Source of the DNA: Cololabis saira
Lineage: Eukaryota; Chordata; Actinopteri; Beloniformes; Belonidae
DNA: 64,000 nt
Assembly (NCBI RefSeq): GCF_033807715.1
Contig: NC_084590.1
Location: 37,522,005-37,586,004 of the forward strand
Reading direction: 5' to 3'
The notes below the pieces were generated by a model. The model was given only the letters and a program-made list of their open reading frames with translations. It ran no database searches and was not told where the DNA came from. Shown here in pieces: positions 1-10,567 of the stretch; position 1 is the first letter of the stretch, and the number at the start of each line of letters is the position of its first letter. A program made the position numbers and the translations under genes.

Positions 1-2825
1 GCACTCTGGAAGGTTCAGAACCAAAGGTGGCTTTGGTAAAAGAGACTCTTGGCTGTATCTTGGCCAAGATGGCATACAAGGATTGTTGTTGGGACAGATA
101 TGAGGTGTAATGGCATGTGAATATTTTGTGATAGGTTGATTCCTCTATTCCCCAAAGATGGGCCATGTTATCATGTCATCATCAGTCCATGTATTGACCG
201 TGTGCTGACCTGAGGGTCCAGATCAATCAGGTCTCCAATCAGGATTAGATCAAGTTGTCCACTGCAGCCTTCCTCATCATTTTTAGAGCCTATTGCTAAC
301 AAGGCACTTGCCTCATTATGGTGCACACCATTAAGAACAGAAAGTTAGACACCTTCTGAAGCCGATTGTTTTAAGATAGTACAGAGGATTCATCTATAAT
401 GTGTACACTGACATTTTGGCTCTACATATTAAAAAAAAAGGCCAACAAGTGATGGATAGAAGAAGAGACAGAAAGAAAAAAAAGAGGGTGGGTCAGTGAG
501 CTTTGAGCCCCTTGTGGGGTGGTCGAAGCCAATTAGAGACAAGTGACAGCTCAGCTGCATGGTCATGACACAACTAGACCACAGCAACACTCTGAGCCCC
601 AGCACCCCACGCTACAAGCCTGACTTGGACCCCAACAAGCTCTTATCGCTGGGTGCACAAAAGCAGAAATTTCCCTCTACCACCACCCCCATGATTCCAG
701 ACGCAGACCAATGCCAAAGAAGCATTGGAGTATGCTTCACAAAAGATGGTTCTCCCCCCTTCTGTCCAGCTTCCTCTGCTCTCCAGAAGGAAGTGGCTGG
801 GCAAGCACAGCTCTCCGCCTGCCTCCGTCATGGTCGGCCAACTCTCTTGACATCTGATGTTGCTGAGAGTTGCCGTGACAACCTGGCATATCCACTGACC
901 TTTGCCCTGATGCTTCAAAACTTGTGAACCCGAGACAAGCTAAAGAAAAAAAGAAAATAGAAAAAAAAAAGACTGCAACATAGTGGGAGATTAGAGAAGG
1001 GAGGAGTTTCAGCTGAAGCCGGGGGTTCGTTCAATTGGCTACCAGCAGCTGTCATTGCCGAGTTGCCTTCTTCCCATGAGCTAATAATGGTGCAGCCTTC
1101 TCAGGGTACATGGGGGGAGGTACTACGCCACCAGGTTGTGGGTTGTCAGAGCTTCAGGCAGTGCGGGTCTTGTGATTAATGAGAGAGGGCGTTGCGCCAC
1201 AAGGAGCTCACCAGCACGTGCCACATTGGTGATAACAACAAAAACTCCTGACAATGTGCGGTAGTGGGCATGGGAAGCGCCAGTCACAACACTTCCAAAA
1301 CCATAAATACACACTCATTCAAACTGAACATTTGTAAGAAAATATAAATAATAATTTAGCATAAAAACCCCCAAAGGCATGATCCTGTTCACGCTTGACT
1401 GAGTTTTAAGTGTATGATGATCTGTGGACAGCTTTTTTAGGGCAGAAGGGGCAAGAGATACAGAGATGTGGCATGACAAGGAGGAGTGATGGGGAGACAG
1501 GGACACCCAGCTGGGGGTTAGAACACGTCTAACGTCTGCCAGTCAAGTGAAGTTAATGATGTCACATTCTTGAGCCAACCATCCGCCTGCTGCTTCTGAG
1601 AAAAGACTTTGAAAAAGAGAGATGTTTTTGTAAGGTGAGGTGGCAGGCTGCTTTGTGGATGAAATTCTGAGGTTTCAATTTACATGTCAGTTAGCTTTGT
1701 CATATCACATAAAGTGACTTTGATATGAATATATATCTTTTCTTCACAACTGCATTATCTCCAGCCATCATCTGCATTTTTCATGTCAAATCCCTAATTA
1801 AGTAATATAATAATGTTGGGGGTTGGTGTTTCATCTGATGGACTGAAATAGCTAACAAACAAAAACAAAACAAATATTTAGGGTGATAAAGAAAACATGA
1901 GGAAAAAAGAGTGTATTTTTAAGAGCAAAAAGATGATGAACAAAGAAAATACAAAATATAAGAAAAAGTGTTTTCTTGTGGACAACATGTAGAACTGTTC
2001 AGCTTTAGTTTCTTAAGATGTCTTGTCAAAATGTTTTTCTTCTGTAGAAAGATCAAATACAAAGCAAATAAAATATAGCTAAGATCTGAGCTCAGTCAGT
2101 TGTGAAGCAGGAAATTAGATGAATCTGACAACAATCTAGTTTTGAGGTTATACTGAAGCAACAACAGAACTTGAGCAACAGAATAAATTGGCATATGCTC
2201 ATATCCCTTAATTTGTAATTAAATTATATGTGTTCTTCTTCCTCTGACACGAGAATAACCCTGCCATCCATGGCTATGGCTTCTTTCATACATCTTCCAA
2301 TAACACCAGCATAACTATATTAGCAGTGTATGCTTGCAATAGTCTCAAGACGGCCAAATGGACCTGTACACAGCTCCGTTTTCAAGCCATGAGGTCAGAT
2401 GATGGTCAATCAATGGGAGGTCACTTCCAGAGCAGGCCAAAGGTCAGCCTATCAGGACCCAAAGTCCAACTGGACTATGAGCCCCTGAACTACTATGAAT
2501 TAAGCTAAATGGCATGGATGAGTTTTGTCTAGCTGGAGTCAGAGATTCTTTAAAGGGGACCTATTATGGCATGTAATATCTATTTTAAAACAAAAAAAAT
2601 AAAAACAAGCTTTTGATTGTTTTTTTCTAAATAAATTAGAAATTCAGCCTCTGAGGAATGACTTTATCATCCCATTCTCTAACCTCATTATCTATGTGGG
2701 ATTCTGAGTGGGCGGGGAGGCTATGATAATGAGGCTCTGTGCTGATTGGCTGCCTGAATGACGTGTAGGGGAGGGCACAAAGCATCGCTCTGGGCAGAAG
2801 AGTAGCCGGCTGCTTACACTATTAA

Positions 2826-3198
2826 ACCGTGTCCTAACTGCATGTGATGCATGTTTTTTCCATTGCTTTATTTTCTATTGGACTGTCCTAACTGGCCGCG
2901 AGCGACGCAGCGCTGCGCAACGCGCCGTTTTGAGCTGAACATTTGTTGGACGCCCTGCTTCTATTTACTTCCTGTCGCTCGCGTCGAAAGTCGGTTGAAA
3001 GCGCTGTAGGAAACAGTCATGGATGAGGAACGGCTGATCCAGTTAGTTGAAATGAGAAGTTATCTCTATGATACCTCCTCATTTCATTACAAAAACCTCA
3101 ATAAAGTGGCAGCTGGCTGGAGGGAGATGGACAGAGAGCGTCTGATGTCACCCAGTGCGACGCGATAGTCGGACACTCGCATGCAGTTAGGACACGGT
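2826..3198. mobile_element. inner 373-bp inverted-repeat unit, PIF/Harbinger-like
   Basis: The 22-bp termini 2826-2847 and 3177-3198 are inverted repeats with 21 of 22 bases matching, beginning ACCGTGTCCTAACTGCATG. The core TGTCCTAACTG recurs internally at 2884-2894. The unit contains a short MADF/Myb-like coding exon, the accessory DNA-binding gene type of PIF/Harbinger transposons. I see no clean target duplication, so the assignment rests on the captured exon. Confidence 0.6.
3019..3168 (+). pseudogene. MADF/Myb-SANT-like first-exon fragment inside a transposon (49 aa)
   Basis: A 49-codon frame starts MDEERLIQLVEMRSYLYDTS and continues with HYKNLNKVAAGWREM. This matches the N-terminal half of MADF (Myb/SANT-like) DNA-binding domains: the acidic start, LIxLVE, the LYD motif, then K-x-x-AA-x-W-RE. 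Such proteins accompany the transposase in PIF/Harbinger elements and bind the transposon ends. Only about the first third to half of the domain is present before the frame ends at a TAG, so it is a relic or the first exon of a deleted gene. It is too short to be functional alone. Confidence 0.6.
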
Positions 3199-4679
3199 GT
3201 TTAGTTCTGGGCGTGGTTTGCATTTTGCTTACGTAATGAAAATCAGCAGAGTCTGAACGGCTCGTAGAAGCCACATCAGACTGGATGGCTGATCCGGGCG
3301 GCTGTACAGACACTTCAGAATTTTGTTGCTTTCCTCCTTTTCTGAGTTGGCAGGCTGAGGGGAGACCACTTTATATATGTTAAAGCAAGAAAAAACATGT
3401 TTTTCATAATAGGTCCCCTTTAAATAGAACATCTATATCTTTCTCTAAATAAATGATGTATTATAGCTGATTTTTTTAAGTTGTTTTGATGTGGTCCACG
3501 GAACAAAGTGGTGCATAAGAAGATAAATTAATTATCAAAGCAGGCAATTAAACTAATGAGAGATCAAAATCACAACATAACTGCAAATCGATTCCACTCA
3601 GAATGATTCAGATATCACTCTTTTAAGCAATCATAATAGATTCCTTGCAATGTCAAAGTTGCAGTTCACATGTTTGTTCCAGACAAACACCACAGGGGCC
3701 TTTAAAAGAAAGATGCAGCAGCGCTAATATGTAAATTACACATTTAATGTCTAAGCATGGCTTATCTTGGCAAATTAAGCTGTTCTTTCAGCTCTATTAC
3801 AATACGGTGTCTTGGGGTTCATTTTCTCCCTACTAGGCCCATTTAGGCCTGAAATGGGTAAACACTCTCCTTGCCAGTTGGACAACATATACGGAATCTG
3901 GAGTCTGCTTCAGGCCGTGAGAGCAGGCATGTATGTGTTAGCACATATGTGCCTTTAAGAGCCCTGCCTTGTGTAGGGAATGCAGACATCAACGTGTTGT
4001 TGCGTGTGTGTTTTGTTGTGTGTTATTCCCTGATTTGCACATGAAATGGGAGAACATTAATGGCCTTTAGAGATCAGTGGAGTCAAATGAGCAGACCCAT
4101 CAGTTAGACAGCCATCACGTGGGGATGACTTAGTGTCATTGGATTTCATTTCCTGTGGAATAAGGAGATCTAGGGATCCAAGACAAATACCTGCAATTAC
4201 AGAAATACTTAAAATGATTCATTGCCTTCATTTCTGCCTCGCTGGGTGGTGTGTACTTGTGTGTCTAGTATTACTGAGCTAAGACTGATGTATTAAGAGG
4301 ATTCATTGAAAACACAATTCAACACTTTTTATAATCACGCTATTCAAGCAGTATTTTCCTTAACACCTTCTCCTCGATATTTTCACTAACACAGCGAGCA
4401 ACGAAAGTGAAATAAACCTAACATCCACCAATCTAAACACAAAGTGTAATACAGGCAGCTCCTATATTTGTGTTAATAGTTTTGCCCTGTACAGTGTAAA
4501 GCATGAAGCGTGCAAGTGGCACTGAGATAAGATTCTGCTTAGCATTTGAATAGGGTGTCCTGATTTCTATTCATCTGGCCTTTAGCCGAGGTAGTGCTTA
4601 AGTGGTCTGGGCAAGTCGGTCTGGTTTTCCACTGTGCCAACCAATGTGAAGGCTCATATCTGGCAGTGCGCAGTGTCTG

Positions 4680-4760
4680 TCAGTGTCCCGGTCTGTCTGT
4701 CTGGCTGGTTAATAATCAGCGTGGCTGGCTGCTAATTATCCTCCCAGCTGTAGAAGCAGG
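4680..4760. other. possible conserved non-coding segment with homeodomain-type sites
   Basis: Within otherwise unremarkable intron 2 sequence this stretch carries a GGTTAATAATCAG and a GCTAATTATC motif about 20 bases apart, both homeodomain-type cores. It lacks repeats and simple sequence. This is only a suggestion; conservation cannot be judged from one genome. Confidence 0.2.
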
Positions 4761-7700
4761 TGGCCACACATACCAAAGCTCCAAGTTTAATTCAGAATGT
4801 GATGTCATCTCACTGCACCTGGGCCCACTGTATAAGGTGTAAAAGAAATAAGTAGTTCCTGTCTCTGAAATCAGACATTTTGATTTCCCACATCAAAAAT
4901 AGACCTTTCAAACTTGTTTGTCAATGGAGTGATTGGCATAGATCCTGCTGCGCTGAGGTAAATGACCAACATCCAAACTCAGTGCTCCATCTTCCATGTT
5001 AGCCAAACCAGGGAGCCACCTCAGATCAGTCTCACGGGCAGATGCAGCCGTGAGGATACACCACACAATGAAATAGAAATCTATTATCTGTGAAACATGC
5101 AAGGTCACCCTCAACTAGACACATATCTAGGCCCAAAACTTCTGCCCACAGGATGCAGCGGTGCAGTCATGTAAAGGTCAAGCTATAAAATGGACAGGAA
5201 TCACAGCTGTCTTACAAAGTGCTCTCTTAAACATTTGATCTTACCTCCCCTCACTTTTGAAAGAGACCAAAATACTTTGAGTATCACTTTCAAACAGCAG
5301 GAAAGGAAATGAGAGGGGGGGGGCAGTGGAAAAAGGGAAGAAGAAAAGAGAGCGGAAGAGAGAGGGTAAGAGACGGAAAGAGAGGGAGACTGCATAGACA
5401 AAATGATTAGGTTTCAACTCTGGTCTGCAGCTGTTGAGGGCCGGCCCCGGTCACTGATAGGTGTCCGTTACAGCAAAAGCCATCCAAGCAAAACACAATA
5501 TCTGTCTACGCCAAGGAAAGATTATCAAATCATAACATCTCTGGACCCAAAGCAACCCCACCATGATCTACGGGTGAGAAAATTAATGCGTGGTTACAGT
5601 TCAGTGAAAAAAGCACTAATAATTAAAGAGAGAAAGAATCACTAATAAAGCAATCCACACAAACCAAACTATCCTGCGACTACAGATGTCCAATTGATTT
5701 TGAGGGCACATTTATTTATGATGAACCCTCACCATTTCCTACAGTCAGTTTGCAGTTTGTCTTCCATGTTTTGTCTTCCTCCCTTCCCCCAGCTTCTTTC
5801 CTCCTCTCACAGTTGAGTTCCGAATCTGACGATGCTGAAACGCAGTATTTCCTGCATCAGCCAAAGGTTACTTTAAGGAGGGATTTTCCTTAATGTTTGT
5901 ACATCTAAAAGAACAACCACAAAAGCCATTTACCCTTAAGCACTTTGAGTGTGTTGTTGCCCTTGTGCAAATGTGTGTTTGCACAAGACCATTCGATGGG
6001 ATGAATCCATCACAGTGCCAGTGTGCAATGTGACAGTTGTAACCCAAAATAAAGAGGCTGAATTGTCGGCCTGGCTGAGTCCTGACCCTTTCAACCATCG
6101 ATCCCAAACACCACAAGGCGTTGAGCAAAGCCATGTACGTGTGTGAATGAATGTGTGTTTAAGGGTGTGTGAGAACGTAACCAAGGAAATAATGGGCATC
6201 TGAACCAGGAGCATGGCGCAGAAATAGCACCAGCATTCCACACATCCGAGGGTGAATCAATTTCAGTGACATTTGATTCAAACACACATCAGCTCGTGCC
6301 TGAACTTCAGCCCTCCACCCTGTCACCTCCTTCCTAGCTCCGTATGATGGATTACCATCCCTGGCAGTCTCAGAGGGTCTGAGAGAGGGTAAGGTGGGTG
6401 GGGGGAGGTCAGTCACAACAGGGACACATTCATTGGAGGGGAGAGCTCGGTTAAGGAATTATGGTATGACAGAGATCTGGGGTGGATAGGAGAGGGCAAA
6501 GGGTGCTAGAGGGGTCAGAGGAGCCAATCCCGCCTGGACTCATGCAAGCCATCCTCAGTTTGCAGCCATCTAGAAGCATTTAACTTTAGGTCACATTTTT
6601 GATTAATATTATTATCACTCACGTGCCATTTCTCCCCCTTGTCAACCAGTAGAGTGGTATCAAACATCAAACAACATATGGCTAAATCCTGGTCAACAGC
6701 AAATCTGTAAAACAGTTTAATATCAACTTTGAAACCTTAGGTTTATTTATTAGAAAAAGAACTGATTGAAGAACGAATTAACAACAAAATGAATCAGTGA
6801 TAAAGGGCATAACTTCAACATATTAAATATCTTTATTGAATAACTGAAATGTGCACAGGATTTGCACACATTTCAACCATTCGTGCAAGTCAACATTAAA
6901 ACAGAAATCAAAGTGCAATCCACGCATGAAAGCGAAACTCTCTCCCAAGTATTTGCATTAAAGTTAATCAATAATCAGCCTGCAGACAGATGTTAATAAT
7001 TTACACAGCTCAATCTACATCCTCAGATGTCTGACGAGAGCTGAAAAAGCAGCAAGAGAAGGTGATTTTTTTCTTTCTAATCTGCTTGTCAGACAAAAAC
7101 TCACTTTTTAAAACACTCCCAAGCTTCTACAATGTATAGACCCAGTGGTAATGCAGATTTATTTTTTCAATCCCTACAGACCGAGCATCCACACTGTACA
7201 GCATGGGTGATGAGATACAAGGATGCGAAGGGAGCGTAGATGAGGAAAAACAGAGGCAGGCTTTGGAGACAAAGCAATAGACCCGCATTGTCAGAGAGGA
7301 GAGGCCATCAATAAAAGTGTCACTATAAAGAGAGAAAGAAGGAGAGTGTGAAGGAGCGAGAGTAGGGTGTATAAAAGAAACAACAAAACCCGGTGAGACG
7401 GGTGCTTCATCTTGCTGGGCACTAATGGACGTGAGAAGTGGCTGGTTCAGCATTCTTTGCTTGACGGCTCACTCCTCCGGTGATCGCCCGTGGCATCTAC
7501 GGCAGAGCGCCACATGCTTGTTTAATGTAGTTTGAGCACTCAAAACTGACATGGTGGTATAAGTAGAGAAGTAAGGAATCAAAGAAAATGAGACAAGATG
7601 ACGGCTAATGGGCTGAGAAAGACAGTCAAAGGTTATCCTAAACATGGGTCATTTTAAGTACTCCATCTTTCTGCCTCCTACCACAACTTTCTCAGCACAT

Positions 7701-7886
7701 TTTCCATCTTCGTCCACAACTCTACCTGGCACAATTACTGCTGCTATTATTCAGCCAGTGTAAAGGTCTACTGCATTTCCCTTTTAGAGCAAAATATTTG
7801 CTTCCTCTGATGCAACACAGACCGTCCACGTCCCTGGGTAGAGTTGGGTAGGTCATAGCTGGGCCAAAAAAAAATGCAGTCTCAGG

Positions 7887-8460
7887 TAGGGATGGGCGGT
7901 ATGGACTAAAAAATGTATCACAATTATTTCTGGCATTTATCCCGATAACGATAAAAATGACGATAAAAAAAATACCAATTCAACTCCACCTTTTTAACTA
8001 TGAATCTATCTCGCTCTCAGATCCACCATGTTTGTCATCAACTGGAATTTATTTATCTTCCTTCCTTCCTTCCTTCCTTCCTTCCTTCCTTCCTTCCTTC
8101 CTTCCTTCCTTCCTTCCTTCCTTCCTTCCTTCCTTCCTTCCTTCCTTCCTTCCTTCCTTCCTTCCTTCCTTCCTTCCTTCCTTCCTTCCTTCCTTCCTTC
8201 CTTCCTTCCTTCCTTCCTTCCTTCCTTCCTTCCTTCCTTCCTTCCTTCCTTCCTTCCTTCCTTCCTTCCTTCCTTCCTTCCTTCCTTCCTTCCTTCCTTC
8301 CTTCCTTCCTTCCTTCCTTCCTTCCTTCCTTCCAAAAATCACATTTACACAAAAACATCATCAACGGGAATTTATCGTTTTTACCGTGAGATGACAAATT
8401 CTTATCGTGAGGAATTTTTTTGACGGTATATCGTGAACGGTAAAATATCGCCCATTCCTA
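7887..8460. mobile_element. hAT-like non-autonomous transposon with an internal TTCC array
   Basis: The ends are inverted repeats (TAGGGATGGGCGGTA on the left; on the right the complement reads TAGGAATGGGCGATA). They are flanked by a perfect 8-bp target duplication, GTCTCAGG, at 7879-7886 and 8461-8468. An 8-bp duplication is the hAT hallmark. No transposase is encoded. About half of the element is now a tetranucleotide array. Confidence 0.9.
8056..8333. repeat. (TTCC)n microsatellite, about 69 copies
   Basis: This is a pure TTCC/GGAA array of about 278 bp without visible interruptions. It lies within the hAT-like element. All apparent Leu-Pro-Ser-Phe or Lys-Glu-Gly-Arg reading frames here are artefacts of the repeat. 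The lack of interruptions suggests recent expansion, and assembled length may be unreliable. Confidence 0.98.
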
Positions 8461-8774
8461 GTCTCAGGACATAACATGCATGTGTGGGGAATTTGAGTGT
8501 GTGGATGTGACAGTAAAAAGTCACATGGATGCCAGTAAAAAGTAAAAAAAAAAAAAAAAAAAATCATACTGTAATGTCATCTTTACTCAAATCAACAACA
8601 AGATTATTAGTTATTTACCAAAATGTAGGACTATAAAGCAATATATCACTTCCGCTTCCACGTGTCAACATGCTAAATGGTAGGTGTTTCTAATAAATGC
8701 ATTTCATTCACTGATTATCAGCCCGTTTGGCAGTTGGCTGTTGCTGAAGCATTAAGGTTGTGTAACACATTGTC

Positions 8775-9475
8775 AACAACGAAAAACATCAGCACTGATT
8801 TTAGAAAAACTATTCTGCGGCTCATCAATGGGAAAGGGGTATTATTGTTCACAATTGGAAAACAGTTCGGAGAGTTGACAATCTTCCCACAAGGTCAGAA
8901 AATGCAGTGCACAGAGAAACTGCAAAAAACTAATAAACAAACAAACAACAATAAAAGCCCTAAGGGCTACAGACCTCGGTTTGTATGTTAAATGTGAAAG
9001 TTTGCCAGGGTACAATTACAGAATTAACAATTATGGCTTCTTTCGATAAGTTGCCAAGAGAAAGCTGCTTCTCTCTGAAAAGAACATGATTGCATGGTTT
9101 GCAAAGTTGCATATGACCAAACCACAATGCTTCTGGAACAATATCCTTTGGAAAGATGAGAGGAAAATTGAGCTATTTTGCCATGATGGACGGCACCATG
9201 TTTAGCATGAAAACAACATAACCAGCACAAACCACTCATAACCAGAACCACGGGCTGCCAAGCAGAAGATGGGGAAGTGATGTTGATTTAGCTTCGTTTT
9301 GCTGCTACAGGACTCAGACACCTTTAGGTGTTTCAGTCAACCACAGACTCCTTTGTAAACCAAAGTTTTCTCGGGTTAAATGTTTTTGCTATTTGTCTAA
9401 ATAAAGCTAATCATAAACAATTATTCCAAGCACATCAGCATATCTCCAACAGAGTGGCTGAGGGAGAAAGTGTTA
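8775..9475 (+). pseudogene. dead Tc1/mariner-type transposase copy
   Basis: Degraded Tc1-like transposase sequence is recognisable in several frames. The helix-turn-helix region reads STDFRKTILRLINGKG and then TIGKQFGELTIFPQGQK. Further on come LHMTKPQCFWNNILW (frames broken), FAMMDGTMFS in place of the usual FGHDGRHHVW, and near the end QSFLGLNVFAICLNKANHK and AHQHISNRVAEGES. Frameshifts and stops interrupt it, and the catalytic aspartate region is damaged. It lies between two hAT-like elements in a transposon cluster. Confidence 0.75.
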
Positions 9476-9548
9476 ACCCAAATGAATGTTCTGGCAGGAC
9501 GTGTGTGTTAACAAATGTCCACAAACCACAATGACTCGAGCAACACAG

Positions 9549-10567
9549 TAGGGGTGTAACGATACACTAATCTCACGATACGGTACGATACACGATATTG
9601 AGGTCACGATAACGATACGATACGATATTATAGCAGTATTTTTTAACAACCTTGAATGAGGAATATATAACTGGAAAAAAATGTCTTTTATTTGAAAGAC
9701 ACATAATACAAAACAAATGCTGTGCGTTTGCACTATTTTTACAGTTTGTAATGCTTTATAACTGTTTAAGTTTTAAAGAGAAAGCCAGGCCAACCATTTT
9801 CCACAAACTGAACTAAAAGTAAATGTCAGGTTTGCATTATGATCTTCAGTTTCATATAATAAAAATATTTTGCCACAAACTGAATAGTTTCTCTCATGTA
9901 TGATTTGACTTTTTTCTTTTCCAGAAATTTAACAACTAAAATTGAATAAATAAATACAAGTAAATAAATACATACAATTTTACATCATAAAAAGTTTTAT
10001 TCCTGCTCACCTTATAAGTGTAAGAGGAGATTCATTTTTGTTAAGAAGGTTATTTTGGTAATTCAGGGTTCATTATTTTGTAAATATATTCTTTATATTC
10101 TGTAAATCAGGGACTATAATTACACTAGTCAGTATATCAGTTGTTAGTATGTTTTAGATTGGGCGGAGTGATACAGCACTAGGTGTTGTGTTGATGTTCT
10201 GAAATCCTACGCTGTTGAGCGGACATTGAAGTACACGCAAACTCTCGCAGAAGTTGTCTCCGTGTTTATCCTACTCACGACCCCAAAAAGGTTTAATTTA
10301 ATAAGGTAAGGCTTAACTCTACACCAGACTTACATCAGTAAAGGTTCAGAGCTCAAAACAGGACCGCAAAACGGGACTACTTTCTCCTGAGCGGAGGAAG
10401 ATTTTGGTCCGCGCAGCCGCGGCCGCGGTCGGATGCGCGTTTCTAGTCAACACAATAGATTAATATTAATAACATAATATCGCGATACAGGTTGTCACCT
10501 CCACGACACGTATCGTGACGTTTTTGTATCGCGAAATTTCGTGGCACGATATATTGTTACACCCCTA
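9549..10567. mobile_element. 1,019-bp hAT-like non-autonomous transposon
   Basis: Termini are perfect inverted repeats starting TAGGGGTGTAAC, with similarity extending further through GATACGATA-type repeats. A perfect 8-bp target duplication, CAACACAG, flanks the element (9541-9548 and 10568-10575). No transposase frame is present; the interior at 10150-10440 is GC-richer and looks like the 5' region of a parent element. The exact duplications argue for a fairly young insertion. Confidence 0.92.

Larger units (their letters stand above)
2554..3419. mobile_element. 866-bp TTAA-flanked DNA transposon (outer unit of a compound element)
   Basis: The ends are inverted repeats beginning AGGGGACCTATTATG, and TTAA is present on both sides (2550-2553 and 3420-3423). 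A TTAA target is typical of piggyBac-like and some other cut-and-paste families. No transposase reading frame is present, so the element is non-autonomous. A second inverted-repeat unit lies inside (2826-3198), so this may be one transposon inserted into another, or one element with complex subterminal repeats. The outer arms contain CAATCAGC/GATTGGCTG-type motifs and read like promoter-proximal DNA. Confidence 0.8.

Noticed and set aside
559..927. 122-codon plus-strand frame near the left edge
   Set aside because: No recognisable domain, no splice signals around it and an overlapping open frame on the other strand; likely chance within robo2 intron 2.
8056..8333. CRISPR-like array
   Set aside because: A pure tetranucleotide repeat without spacers, in a vertebrate genome.
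7957..8423. Long frames of repeated Leu-Pro-Ser-Phe, or Lys-Glu-Gly-Arg on the other strand
   Set aside because: They are translations of the TTCC microsatellite and open in all frames because the repeat lacks stop codons.
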